Shown here piece by piece: positions 51,678-60,469 of a stretch of 64,000 nucleotides of DNA. A program made the position numbers and the translations under genes. The DNA lies in contig JAFZOJ010000034.1 in the NCBI GenBank assembly GCA_017550685.1, forward strand, positions 100,708 to 164,707. Direction: 5' to 3'. Each line of letters begins with the position of its first letter. Positions within the stretch are counted from its first letter, which is position 1. A model generated the notes under the pieces. The model did not search any database. It was not told the origin of the DNA and saw only the letters and a program-made list of their open reading frames with translations. Source of the stretch: Treponema sp. Its GTDB lineage: Bacteria > Spirochaetota > Spirochaetia > Treponematales > Treponemataceae.

Positions 51678-52409
51678 TTATATTCCAAAAAGCGGCGCAA
51701 GGAAAACTGCAGCCACCATAGAAAGAATCATACTAAAAGGCATGGCAAAATTTTCAAGCCAGGTGATTTTTGCCTTTTTAATCAAAAGTCCGCAGATTGC
51801 CATAATCAGTGCGGAGATAAATAAAACTATAACAGGAAGAAGTCCTTTCAAGCCTTCGCGCAGATGACTGAAAACCATTCCGCTGAATGCCGAAATCATT
51901 CCCATAAAAAGCGAGGTCATAAAAATATTTCCCCAGGCAGAATCCTTTGTCTGAATCTTTATAACGCCCTTCTGGATTTTTTTGATTAAGATAGGAGTGA
52001 GCAGAATACTAGGAAGAATTCCAAGAGTCATAACCCACGCAATTGCAGTGTAAGTTTTTGGGTCTGTAATCATTTCGGAGAGTGAAATGTCCAGAGCCTT
52101 GGCTGTAGAGGTTGCAGCCGGAAGCTCATAGGTTATAGCCCCGATTACACTAAGACGAATCCAGGGCAGCGGCAATCCCAGAAACTGAGAAAGCGTTACA
52201 ACGCCAAGCAGAATTGAAAAAGCCGGAGCAATAGTAAAAATTGCAGTAGAAGAAATGGTCTTCCACACTACAGACTTTTCAAGCCCGATAGTTTTGGCCC
52301 GTCTAACTGCCCTGATTAAAAAATAAAATGACTGTGCCAGTATAAATAAAATTACAGCTGCAGCCACGACATACAAAAAAGTACTGTTTGTATTAAATTG
52401 TTTTTCCAT
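51678..52409 (-). CDS. DUF5058 membrane protein
   Basis: The ~243-residue protein has about six helices and the DUF5058 pattern (P-A-F-S-I-L-L-G-V-V-T-L near 65; A-A-T-S-T-A near 100). A transporter role is inferred with the neighbouring membrane gene and M20 peptidase. The ATG at 52409 follows TATAAT by six bases with no Shine-Dalgarno sequence, so a leaderless transcript is likely. Confidence 0.75.
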   Translation of the reverse strand: MEKQFNTNSTFLYVVAAAVILFILAQSFYFLIRAVRRAKTIGLEKSVVWKTISSTAIFTIAPAFSILLGVVTLSQFLGLPLPWIRLSVIGAITYELPAATSTAKALDISLSEMITDPKTYTAIAWVMTLGILPSILLTPILIKKIQKGVIKIQTKDSAWGNIFMTSLFMGMISAFSGMVFSHLREGLKGLLPVIVLFISALIMAICGLLIKKAKITWLENFAMPFSMILSMVAAVFLAPLFGI

Positions 52410-52454
52410 ACTTTTATTATACAACGAACTTTTTTCTTGTCGATAATAATTTCA

Positions 52455-53117
52455 TTATTTACACTTGTGACCCGAGGCAGCTTCAAAATTATATTTTACG
52501 ATTCCAAGGTCAATTTGAGTCATAGGCCCGCCCTTTGTTGTAATTACAGGTTCGCCGTCTTTAAGGGAAACAAGGAACTTCTGCTGATTAAGAGCTGTTG
52601 GTGCAAGGAGAGCGGCTTCGAGTCCTTCTTTGAACCAGTCCGGCTGCTGAGCTTCAGGAACATCGCAAAGCTTTTCTACAGGTTTTGATTTATGAATGGC
52701 GCCCTGATTTTCACCATAACCAAGGGAGATAACACAAAGAAGTTTTTCACCGTCGGCAGTATTTGCCTTACATTTTCCGCGGCCAAAAGTTCCGGCAACC
52801 CAGCAGGTGTTCAGGCCAAGCATCTGAGCTTCAAGTACAAGCTTTTGTCCGTAATAGCCCACAAGTTCATCAAGGTTTCGCTCAGATTTTTTTCCGACCA
52901 TTGCAAAATAATTGTGCGCGTTTTTGAATTTGCCGTAACGTGCAAGAAAGGTGTCAAAGCATTCCGGGTCATCACAAATCAACTGAATGTTCAGGCCGCT
53001 CTGTGCGTTGCATTCTTTTACTAAAGCAGAAAGCTTTTCTTTTGCCTCTGCTTCCAATGGTAAAACCTTGTACTGTCTTACCGAATGTCTTTGTTTGATT
53101 GCTTCTTTAATCTCCAT
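52455..53117 (-). CDS. Nitroreductase-family protein
   Basis: The 220-residue flavoprotein has the family N-terminus (R-H-S-V-R-Q-Y near 9-15), N-A-H-N-Y-F-A near 67 and G-L-N-T-C-W-V near 100. The C-terminal half is shorter and more divergent than classical NfsB. It likely uses FMN and NAD(P)H to reduce nitro or quinone-like compounds; the substrate is unknown. AAGGAGG precedes the ATG at a comfortable distance. Confidence 0.85.
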   Translation of the reverse strand: MEIKEAIKQRHSVRQYKVLPLEAEAKEKLSALVKECNAQSGLNIQLICDDPECFDTFLARYGKFKNAHNYFAMVGKKSERNLDELVGYYGQKLVLEAQMLGLNTCWVAGTFGRGKCKANTADGEKLLCVISLGYGENQGAIHKSKPVEKLCDVPEAQQPDWFKEGLEAALLAPTALNQQKFLVSLKDGEPVITTKGGPMTQIDLGIVKYNFEAASGHKCK

Positions 53118-53169
53118 ACGAAGCCTCCTTTTTGTAATATACTTTTATTGCATATTAAATATACAATTC

Positions 53170-53967
53170 TTAACCTATTGTACAAAGTTTTCCGCGAAGG
53201 ATGTAGCCCAGTTTTACATAGCAGGCATTTGAAGCAACATAGTCTGCATCGGTGTAGAGCATTGGGAGGTAGCCCTGATCGGCAGCAGCTTTGGTAACCT
53301 GGTACACAAGATTTTCTGCGTAGTGTTTGCGTCGGAAATCTTTGAGTGTGAAAACAAGACTAAGACTTGCCATTTCGTTTGTAACTCTGAAATCACAGCT
53401 TGCAACAAATTTTCCGTCAGCGTTTTTCCAAAGGTATAAGTGGCCGTCTTCTATAAGGGCTTTTGAATCTCTTCTGTAGCCTTCGCGGTCTGTCATATCA
53501 AGCTTGAGCTCTGTGTGAAAGCTTTCCTTAAAATCTGTAACGGCTTCCAGGTCATCAAGAGTGCAAAGGTGAAGTTCTCCGTCAACCTTAGTGAGAATTG
53601 ATTCATCTGCGAGCTTTGGACAATCATAAGCGAACATGTTTTTGAGGATAGAAAGTTTCTTGCCTTGTTCAGTCGCACGCTTCATAAAATATTCAGCAAG
53701 TTCATACTTCATGTTTATGCCGTGATTACCGTCAAGGAATCCGTGTTCGTCAGAAATCTTGTAGGCTGTTTCCATTTCCTGTGGAGTTGCATCATCTGCG
53801 GTCCAGATCCACACAGGGAAAGGACTCTGTGAATAACAGATAATCATGCGGCTGTGATCGCTCAAAAGCAGCTCACAGTTGCGGGTCATAATGCGTGTGA
53901 GTATAAAAAAGGTGTACTTGTCTGCTTCCAGGATTTTGAAATCTCTTTCGTCTATAAAATTGTCCAT
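53170..53967 (-). CDS. GNAT-family acetyltransferase (two-domain)
   Basis: The 265-residue protein has an N-terminal helical/beta region and a C-terminal GNAT fold (about 140-265): L-V-F-T-L-K-D-F-R-R-K-H-Y-A-E-N-L near 210, a slightly degenerate acetyl-CoA loop, and N-A-C-Y-V-K-L-G-Y near the end. The substrate is unknown. GGGAGAAA precedes the ATG. Confidence 0.8.
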   Translation of the reverse strand: MDNFIDERDFKILEADKYTFFILTRIMTRNCELLLSDHSRMIICYSQSPFPVWIWTADDATPQEMETAYKISDEHGFLDGNHGINMKYELAEYFMKRATEQGKKLSILKNMFAYDCPKLADESILTKVDGELHLCTLDDLEAVTDFKESFHTELKLDMTDREGYRRDSKALIEDGHLYLWKNADGKFVASCDFRVTNEMASLSLVFTLKDFRRKHYAENLVYQVTKAAADQGYLPMLYTDADYVASNACYVKLGYILRGKLCTIG

Positions 53968-53995
53968 ATGTTTTCTCCCATAATTTGCTTTTTAT

Positions 53996-54427
53996 TTACA
54001 GTGTCTTCACAAAACGCTTCTGATCTTTTTCCGAAACATAACCAAAATGCTCGTAAAAACCATGAGCATCCGTTCGGTTCATGCCGGAATTAAGGCGTAT
54101 CATTTTTATATCATTCTGCTTGGCCCAATCCTCTGCTGCAAAAAGAAGTGCCTTGCCTATTCCCATTTTGTGGTAAGATTTAAAAACCGAAAGTCCAAGA
54201 ACATTTGCCATAGTTTCAAAATATAAAACATCATAGCGTTCAATGTGAATGTAGCCCACAACGCCACCGTCAGTCTCTGCAACAAAAACAGCTTCGCGCG
54301 CCTCATTCAGCCCGTCAATTTTTTTCTGCACGAGAGCAAGGTCACAGCTGTAGCCAAGGCCTTCTGCACTAATGTCACGAATTGCATCTGCGTCACTAAT
54401 TTTAACTTTTCTAATTTTTATATCCAT
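53996..54427 (-). CDS. GNAT-family acetyltransferase
   Basis: The 143-residue protein is a compact GNAT: I-R-K-V-K-I-S-D-A-D near the start, V-F-K-S-Y-H-K-M-G-I-G-K-A-L-L (acetyl-CoA loop near 85) and a late A-H-G-F-Y-E-H-F-G-Y. The substrate is unknown. TATACT ends six bases before the ATG, with no Shine-Dalgarno sequence. Confidence 0.88.
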   Translation of the reverse strand: MDIKIRKVKISDADAIRDISAEGLGYSCDLALVQKKIDGLNEAREAVFVAETDGGVVGYIHIERYDVLYFETMANVLGLSVFKSYHKMGIGKALLFAAEDWAKQNDIKMIRLNSGMNRTDAHGFYEHFGYVSEKDQKRFVKTL

Positions 54428-54495
54428 GTTGTTAGTATAACATAGATTTTCTTTTATTTACCACGGTGATATAATATTTTAAGGAGGAGCGCGTT

Positions 54496-54843
54496 ATGGA
54501 AGGATTAATTTTATTTATAGTTTGTATAGTGATGATTTTGACATTCGCGGGTTTTGGATTGTATTCTTGGCACAGAAAAACTCCTGCAAACTTCTGGGCT
54601 GGTGAAAAAATCCCGGACGATGCTGTAAGCGATGTAAAAAAATATAACCGCGCCAACGGACTAATGTGGATTATCTATGGCGTTTTATATTTGATTCCTG
54701 CAGTTATGGGATTTTTTAATGTTGCTTCTGCCGGTATTGCTTTGGCAGTGATAACTTTTGGAGGCCTCCCGGTTCTCATTTTCATTTACGTAAAAATAAT
54801 AAGACCAAAATACGTTTCCAACTCAGATAAGCTTTATGAATAA
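54496..54843 (+). CDS. DUF3784-like small membrane protein
   Basis: The 115-residue protein has three helices (about 2-22, 55-73 and 76-100) and the DUF3784 segments F-W-A-G and V-K-K-Y-N-R-A-N-G-L-M-W. The function is unknown. AAGGAGG precedes the ATG and TATAAT (54470-54475) lies upstream. It overlaps the next GNAT gene by eight bases. Confidence 0.75.
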   Translation: MEGLILFIVCIVMILTFAGFGLYSWHRKTPANFWAGEKIPDDAVSDVKKYNRANGLMWIIYGVLYLIPAVMGFFNVASAGIALAVITFGGLPVLIFIYVKIIRPKYVSNSDKLYE

Positions 54844-55447
54844 CACACGCCTTGAGCCTTTCAAAATGCAGAACCTTCCTCTTGTTGTAGATGTCGTTGA
54901 GCCACTGTGGTTTCCTCCTGTCGGCGATAAGGAATTCAAACGTTTTAATGTTGAATACATTGTTCGCAATAATATCTGGGAAAATGATTACCGCTTCCAG
55001 CTTGTAGAGGAGGGCGTGCAAAACGACATTCTTTGTGCTGCTTTTTTTGCACGCAAGGGAGATAGCTGCCTTGTTGATGAATGGTTTTCCCGTGAGTCTC
55101 AGCGATTCCCTGAGGAATGGAAAAAGGCTTCGGGCATGAGTAAGGCTTATCTTACAATGATGGATGAACGCACCCTTGCCCTTATGAACGACGACGACAT
55201 TAAGCTTTCACTTTTTGTAAGCAGAAAGCCGGGCGCCGGTTCAAAAATCCTGGAGCTCACTTGCGAACGACTCAAATCAGAAGGCTGGAAAAATCTTTAC
55301 CTTTGGACAGACTGCGAGTGCAACTGGGAATGGTACATCAAACACGGGTTCACGCTTATTCAGGAAGATATTTACGAGCCGTTCAGAAGTGATTACAAGA
55401 CTTATATTTTTAAGCGTGACTTAGCACTTCCACAATCTTTTCATTAA
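54836..55447 (+). CDS. GNAT-like acetyltransferase
   Basis: The 203-residue protein has a GNAT-type C-terminal half: I-K-L-S-L-F-V-S near 120, P-G-A-G-S-K-I-L (acetyl-CoA loop near 135) and W-E-W-Y-I-K-H-G-F near 170. The substrate is unknown. Its 3' end overlaps the convergent alpha/beta hydrolase by 38 bases. Confidence 0.78.
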   Translation: MNNTRLEPFKMQNLPLVVDVVEPLWFPPVGDKEFKRFNVEYIVRNNIWENDYRFQLVEEGVQNDILCAAFFARKGDSCLVDEWFSRESQRFPEEWKKASGMSKAYLTMMDERTLALMNDDDIKLSLFVSRKPGAGSKILELTCERLKSEGWKNLYLWTDCECNWEWYIKHGFTLIQEDIYEPFRSDYKTYIFKRDLALPQSFH

Positions 55448-56330
55448 TCTGACTGCTAAGCTCGTGGTTCAAGCCGTGGCCTGCATCAGGGTAAAAAGTT
55501 ACGTTCATGCGGTTTTCAAGAATGCGTTCTTTTCCGCCGATTTTTTCAAACGGATCTTCTTCGCCAACAAGGAAAATAAGCTTGTCACGGATAGTGTCAA
55601 CTTCTGCACTTGTAAACGCAACAACCTTATGATATCTCATTGCAACAGTATTAAAGCCTCTGAGAAGCCCTTTGTAGTGCGCCATGATTGTCGGGTTTTC
55701 TGTAAAGACGGTGTAATTTTTTCCGCACATTTTTTTGATAAGGTTGCACACATTTTTGTCAGTAGGAAAGAGCGCTTCTGGCAAAAAGATTTTCATCATA
55801 TTTTTCATAGCTGCAGCCTTAGCCTTTTTGGCATTTTTTTCATCAACATGCTCGCTTGAGGCAGCCGCAGAAACAGAGCTGGAAATGCTTATGCCTTTAA
55901 TAACTTTTTCCGGGCGCTTGAGTGTATAATACTGAACAAGAAATCCACCGTTTGAAACACCTGCAATAAACGCGCGCTCAAGCTTTAATCCGTCAAAAAT
56001 CTGGTCAATCCAGGCAATATCATCAAAATTTTCATTGTAGTTCTCATTAGGAACACTCTTTCCGGGGCCGCCAATTGTGTCAATTGCATAAATTTTAAAG
56101 TGTTTGCTCAATTCTGCAGCATTAAAAATCCACATAAGTGCCGAATCATCACCAACTCCGTGAAAAAGAACGAGAGCGGGTTTGTCATTCGGGCCGGCTT
56201 CTATAACATGTGTTGTTCCAAAAGTCGTTTCAACATCGCGTTCCAGAAGCTCGCAGCCCCAAAGCTTGAGCAGCTGGTCATAAGTCTGGCGGATAATCTC
56301 TCCCTGTTTTTTGTTTCGATAAACTTTCAT
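55410..56330 (-). CDS. Alpha/beta hydrolase
   Basis: The 306-residue protein has the alpha/beta hydrolase elements: oxyanion segment L-F-H-G-V-G, nucleophile elbow G-V-S-N-G-G near 145 and a catalytic His in D-A-G-H-G-L-N-H-E near 290. The substrate is unknown. A strong AGGAGGG precedes the ATG. Confidence 0.87.
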   Translation of the reverse strand: MKVYRNKKQGEIIRQTYDQLLKLWGCELLERDVETTFGTTHVIEAGPNDKPALVLFHGVGDDSALMWIFNAAELSKHFKIYAIDTIGGPGKSVPNENYNENFDDIAWIDQIFDGLKLERAFIAGVSNGGFLVQYYTLKRPEKVIKGISISSSVSAAASSEHVDEKNAKKAKAAAMKNMMKIFLPEALFPTDKNVCNLIKKMCGKNYTVFTENPTIMAHYKGLLRGFNTVAMRYHKVVAFTSAEVDTIRDKLIFLVGEEDPFEKIGGKERILENRMNVTFYPDAGHGLNHELSSQINEKIVEVLSHA

Positions 56331-56342
56331 AATTCCCTCCTG

Positions 56343-57134
56343 TTATTTCTTCTGTAAAACTGTAATTGCCCCGTAGTGAAGAATCTCAAATTTATCCGGC
56401 GCAATTTCATCCAACATCGCGCGGTGTTCTGTATCCCATTTGGCTAACTCTTCCGCGTTTAAGGAAGCTCCAATTCCGCGGCTGGCTTTTATACGGCCAT
56501 GCCACTTTTCTTTTGTAAACGGAACCATAAGGTCATATTCTTCGTGGTCAATTTTTTCAAAATAATTATAGGCAACATCAGGCACCCAGATTTCACGGCG
56601 TGCTTCACCACTGCCAGACCAGGTTGGACTGTACTTCAAAATCATCTGTTCACTCTTGCCGGCAATTTTGTCTTCTTTAGGAAGCCATGCCATGTACAAA
56701 ATTACAAGCTTTCCGTTTGGCTTAAGCAGGTCTGCAAGAACAGGCATAACCTTTTCGTGGTCAAAATACCAGAAGCACTGGCAGGCAGTAATTACATCAA
56801 AGGACTCTTTTGGAAAATCAAGCTGCTCGGTGGCGGTGGCAAAAAAATCAATTTTCATTCCGGCGTCGGCAGCAAGAAGCTTTGCCTGTTCGATCTGTTC
56901 TGGTGAGATGTCTGTGCCTGTCCACTGTGCACCGTATTTATACATGTTGCGTGGAACTACGCCGGTGCCTGTGCCAAGGTCAAGAACCTTCTGGCCTTCA
57001 ACACAAAGTCCGCGGTCAACAATTTTCTTGTAAAATTCTTCCGGATAAATGTCGCGGAACTTTGCATATTCTTTTGAGGTTTTTCCCCAGTCAAAAGCCT
57101 TGCCTTCATCTATTCGTTTATCTTTAATTTCCAT
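56343..57134 (-). CDS. Class I SAM-dependent methyltransferase
   Basis: The ~263-residue protein has motif I V-L-D-L-G-T-G-T-G-V-V near 50, then T-D-I-S-P-E-Q-I and D-V-I-T-A-C-Q-C-F-W-Y-F near 115. It belongs to the UbiE/COQ5-like group of small-molecule methylases; the substrate is unknown. I start it at 57134, which has AAGGAAACC upstream. An earlier in-frame ATG would overlap the Nudix gene. Confidence 0.87.
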   Translation of the reverse strand: MEIKDKRIDEGKAFDWGKTSKEYAKFRDIYPEEFYKKIVDRGLCVEGQKVLDLGTGTGVVPRNMYKYGAQWTGTDISPEQIEQAKLLAADAGMKIDFFATATEQLDFPKESFDVITACQCFWYFDHEKVMPVLADLLKPNGKLVILYMAWLPKEDKIAGKSEQMILKYSPTWSGSGEARREIWVPDVAYNYFEKIDHEEYDLMVPFTKEKWHGRIKASRGIGASLNAEELAKWDTEHRAMLDEIAPDKFEILHYGAITVLQKK

Positions 57135-57156
57135 GCAGTGGTTTCCTTTTTGTTGT

Positions 57157-57612
57157 TCAGTTTTTTGGGTAGCTGATTGTGTCACCCCAGCTGATTACTT
57201 CATCATAAAAGCCTTCAATATGAATGAGGCCGTAACCCCATAAAAACGCACGGTCTTTTTCCGAAATCTCATCAAGTGCCAGCCACAAAACTTCCTTAAG
57301 CGGCGGGTCTTCGTTTTCTGCTTCTTCGGGATCATAACCTGTAATGGGCTCCTGGTTGTCAGGAACCTTTACTTCAAAAACATGTTCAGTTCTGTTGTTG
57401 TTGTATAATTCGGTAAGCTTGCGTACGATTGTTCCGTCCAGACCGCATTCTTCTTTAAGCTCTCGGATTGCAGCCTGCTCGGGAGTTTCGCCATCTTCAA
57501 TTCCACCACCGGGGATAGAATAAAAAACTCTGTTGCCAAGGCTCGGGTAACTTAATTTTTCCATGAGAATCTTTTTGTTTCTGATTACAAAAACTACGCT
57601 TCGGTTACGCAT
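57157..57612 (-). CDS. Nudix hydrolase
   Basis: The 151-residue protein has a complete Nudix box (residues about 36-58: G-G-G-I-E-D-G-E-T-P, then R-E-L-K-E-E-C-G-L). Nudix enzymes hydrolyse nucleoside diphosphates linked to another group; this one is unassigned. AAGGA precedes the ATG. A second Nudix gene, broken, diverges from it. Confidence 0.92.
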   Translation of the reverse strand: MRNRSVVFVIRNKKILMEKLSYPSLGNRVFYSIPGGGIEDGETPEQAAIRELKEECGLDGTIVRKLTELYNNNRTEHVFEVKVPDNQEPITGYDPEEAENEDPPLKEVLWLALDEISEKDRAFLWGYGLIHIEGFYDEVISWGDTISYPKN

Positions 57613-57671
57613 TTTGTTTTCCTTATTTTGTTAACTATAGTATAATTTTTGTGATTAGACTATGGAGTAAA

Positions 57672-58157
57672 ATGCATATGGAACTTTGGGATGCATATAA
57701 TGCTGATTATGAAAAGATAGAAGGCGCAGTGTTAGTCCGTGGCGAAGATGATACGTTTCCCGACGGGATGTATCACCTTGTGTGCGAAGTGCTCGTGCGC
57801 CATGTTGACGGAACTTACCTTATGATGAAGCGTGATCCGACCAAGCCACTTTTTCCTAATATGTGGGAAGCAACTGCCGGAGGTTCTGCCCTTTAGGGTG
57901 AAAGTGATGTTGAAGGTGCATTACGTGAGCTCCGAGAAGAAACTGGTATTGTTGCAGACAAGCTAGAGTTTCTTGATAAGTCTTTGGGAAAGCACTGCTG
58001 GCATGTAAGATTTTTGTGTGTGACTGATTGTGATAAAAATTCTGTAAAACTTCAAGAAGGTGAAACCTGCGATTTTAAGTGGGTAACAGGGGCAGAAGTT
58101 CTTGCCATGACAGAGAATGAACTGGTCGGCTGGCAGATGAAAAAACACATCAAATAG
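57672..58157 (+). pseudogene. Nudix hydrolase gene interrupted by an in-frame amber codon
   Basis: Reading from the ATG at 57672 (GGAG upstream), the frame gives a typical Nudix N-terminus (E-V-L-V-R-H-V-D-G-T-Y-L-M-M-K-R). It stops at TAG 57894-57896 inside the box, after T-A-G-G-S-A-L. The same frame then continues without break, G-E-S-D-V-E-G-A-L-R-E-L-R-E-E-T-G-I, to a TAG at 58155-58157. Relatives have Gln at the stop (G-S-A-L-Q-G-E), so one CAG-to-TAG change explains it. It is either a recent pseudogene or a read-through gene. Confidence 0.85.
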
Positions 58158-58204
58158 ATTTGTGTTATGTAAAAGACTGCGTTGTAATTAGAAAGTAATG
58201 AATC

Positions 58205-58270
58205 TGTCATTATCGGGCTTGAACCGATAATCTTTTCAAAAAGATTCCCGTGTCGAGCACGGGAATGACA
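58205..58270. repeat. Dispersed palindrome, family 1 (inverted variant)
   Basis: TGTCATTATCGGGC...GATAATC pairs, then GATTCCCGTGTCGAGCACGG and GAATGACA. It stands just before a truncated kinase gene. Confidence 0.85.
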
Positions 58271-58287
58271 ATTGTTGAGAGGAAATT

Positions 58288-58488
58288 ATGAAAATAATAT
58301 GCGTAACCGGTGCATGTGGAGTCGGAAAATCTACAATGCGCGACTTTGTGGGCGAACGTCTCGACGAGAAGCTCTTTGCCTGCATCGATTCTGATGAATG
58401 CGGAATCAACTGGCATGACTATGCTAACACCGACCATCCGGAAGGATACGCGAACGCTTATCTTGCAGAATTCGCAAAGCATCTGTAA
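58288..58488 (+). pseudogene. Truncated P-loop kinase fragment
   Basis: The 66-residue frame has GAGAGGA before its ATG and begins I-I-C-V-T-G-A-C-G-V-G-K-S-T (Walker A), followed by D-S-D-E-C-G-I-N-W-H-D-Y. That is the start of a small P-loop kinase-like protein of about 170 residues. It ends soon after, and nothing in the following bases continues it, so the C-terminal two thirds are lost. The short protein may be expressed, but it should not be active. Confidence 0.6.
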
Positions 58489-58514
58489 ATTGAATTGTAA
58501 CTTGATCATATAGT

Positions 58515-59141
58515 TCAATAAATCTTCTGGTTGATAAATTTAATTGTCATCGTTCCTTCTTTATTAATTTCAAAACGTGAAATTGAACCAGATGTTCCAT
58601 TAAACTTACACTGTGAATGTTCTTCTAAGTTTTGTCCTATAAGCATAGACTGCAAAAAACTCAAAGCACAGCCATGAGAAACAATGAGGATTTTTTCACA
58701 GGAATTAGAAATTATTTCCTCATAGAAAGGGTAAAGCCTATTCCACAAATCTCTGTCTGATTCTGCATCAGGAAAAGGTTTGTAATCTGCATCGTATTTT
58801 TCTGGCTGAGGAATTTTGTTTGCATCATACCAGTCCCAGGGTTTGCCATTTCCAGCACCAGCGTTCACTTCGCGGATAAGCACGTTATAAACAGGTGTCA
58901 GACCCAGAACTTTCCCGATTTCCTCTGCAGTTTGAGAAGCGCGTTTTAAATCTGAAGCATACATTGTATAGGTGGTGTCACAACCTTCGTTCTTTAAAAA
59001 CTTGCCGATTTCTGCCGCCTGTTTGTGACCGAGATCTGTAAGTTCCCAGTCTCCCCAGGCTCCTGCGTGTCCGTTTGTGTGATGTACAGATTGTGTATGT
59101 TGAATTGTTATTATTGTTTTATTTGTATCTGGTAAAATCAT
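58515..59141 (-). CDS. Histidine phosphatase-family protein with altered RHG motif
   Basis: The 208-residue protein has the fold pattern of phosphoglycerate-mutase-like phosphatases: W-E-L-T-D-L-G-H-K-Q-A near 35, S-D-L-K-R-A-S-Q-T-A near 63 and V-S-H-G-C-A-L-S near 155. The leading R-H-G motif reads Q-H-T (H15), so the phospho-accepting His is kept but the Arg and Gly are not. It may be a variant phosphatase. AAGGA precedes the ATG. Confidence 0.8.
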   Translation of the reverse strand: MILPDTNKTIITIQHTQSVHHTNGHAGAWGDWELTDLGHKQAAEIGKFLKNEGCDTTYTMYASDLKRASQTAEEIGKVLGLTPVYNVLIREVNAGAGNGKPWDWYDANKIPQPEKYDADYKPFPDAESDRDLWNRLYPFYEEIISNSCEKILIVSHGCALSFLQSMLIGQNLEEHSQCKFNGTSGSISRFEINKEGTMTIKFINQKIY

Positions 59142-59272
59142 GTTTAATTCCTTATTTACATCCTAAAGGATTTTTCCAATTTTGTCCGAAAGATCCATGC
59201 AGATTTTATATTTATTTTGTCATTTCTCTGATATAATAGTTTTATCAAAATAACAAAAGACGACAATTAAAA

Positions 59273-60469
59273 ATGATTAAGATTTCAAATCAGACTGCAA
59301 GAAATTTTCTCGTAAATTATCAAAACCTGAATGGGAATGGAAACCTGAAAGGAAGCGCTGGTGTAACTGAATATATGAACAAGGTTCGCTGTATTCAGTA
59401 TGACCCGCTCAATGTTGTAGGACGGAATGCAGACCTTGTGCTGCAATCACGTGTAAAAAATTTTACGCCTGAAGTTTTATTTAATTTGCTTTATAAAGAA
59501 CGCTCACTGTATGATGCCGCAGATAAAATGATTGGAATTATTCCGACTGCTGATTATCCTGCAATGGCCCGTATCAAGCAGAAAACTGTTGAGCAGTTAC
59601 ATGGTATTCTGACCTGGAGGAAATCTCTTGCAGCACTTGATTTGCTTGATGAAATTACAGACTTTATCCGTGAGAATGGCCCTCTACCTGCAACAAAAAT
59701 CAACATAGGCGAAAATGTTGATTCGGGTAAATGGGGACACAAAAAGCTTTCGAGTGCGGCACTTGATTATCTTTATCATTCAGGTGTGCTTGGCATCAGT
59801 TCAAAAAACAAAACACATAAGATTTATGATTTAAGTGAAAGACTTTTTCCGGGCGAAATATTGAAGGTGCCTGACCCATTCAAGAACGAACATGATTTTG
59901 CAAAATGGTATCTCAAACGCAGAATCGGGGCTGTAGGCCTGGTGTGGAATAAAAATGGCGGAACCTGGCTTGGATTTTATGTTTCAGATTCAAAACTCCG
60001 TTCGCAGTTGATTCGTGAACTTGTAGATGAAGGCGAGCTTATTGAATATCAGATTGAAGGTTCAAAAGAAATTTTTTATATCAGAAAAGAAGATGCCGGC
60101 TTTATTGGTAAACCAGTCAGAAATAATGTTGCACAGTTTATTGCTCCGCTTGATAATTTAATCTGGGATCGTGGTATGATTCAGGAGCTTTTTGATTTTG
60201 AATACACCTGGGAAGTGTACACGCCTGCTGCAAAAAGAAAGTTTGGTTATTATGTTCTTCCGGTGCTTTATAAAAATCAGTTTGTTGCGCGCTTTGAACC
60301 AGAGCCTTGCCGCGGTACTGCTCCACTTAAAATAAAAACCTGGTGGTGGGAGCCAGGTGTCAAAATCACCGACGAGATGATTGCTGCAATTGAAGACGCT
60401 TTTGCTAGATTCAGCAAATTTCTTGGCGTCGAAATGATGGAAGAAAAATATTGGAAAGAGAAGTTATGA
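59273..60469 (+). CDS. YcaQ/AlkZ-like winged-helix DNA glycosylase-family protein
   Basis: The 398-residue protein has the HTH_42 layout: a start region R-C-I-Q-Y-D-P-L-N near 42-50 with a Q-hydrophobic-D motif as in YcaQ (AlkZ relatives carry QxQ or QxD), winged-helix segments (about 120-330) and a late D-N-L-I-W-D-R. YcaQ unhooks interstrand DNA crosslinks. No Shine-Dalgarno sequence; TATAAT (59232-59237) lies about 35 bases upstream, so this gene has a short leader. It is followed by a GNAT gene overlapping by four bases. Confidence 0.85.
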   Translation: MIKISNQTARNFLVNYQNLNGNGNLKGSAGVTEYMNKVRCIQYDPLNVVGRNADLVLQSRVKNFTPEVLFNLLYKERSLYDAADKMIGIIPTADYPAMARIKQKTVEQLHGILTWRKSLAALDLLDEITDFIRENGPLPATKINIGENVDSGKWGHKKLSSAALDYLYHSGVLGISSKNKTHKIYDLSERLFPGEILKVPDPFKNEHDFAKWYLKRRIGAVGLVWNKNGGTWLGFYVSDSKLRSQLIRELVDEGELIEYQIEGSKEIFYIRKEDAGFIGKPVRNNVAQFIAPLDNLIWDRGMIQELFDFEYTWEVYTPAAKRKFGYYVLPVLYKNQFVARFEPEPCRGTAPLKIKTWWWEPGVKITDEMIAAIEDAFARFSKFLGVEMMEEKYWKEKL

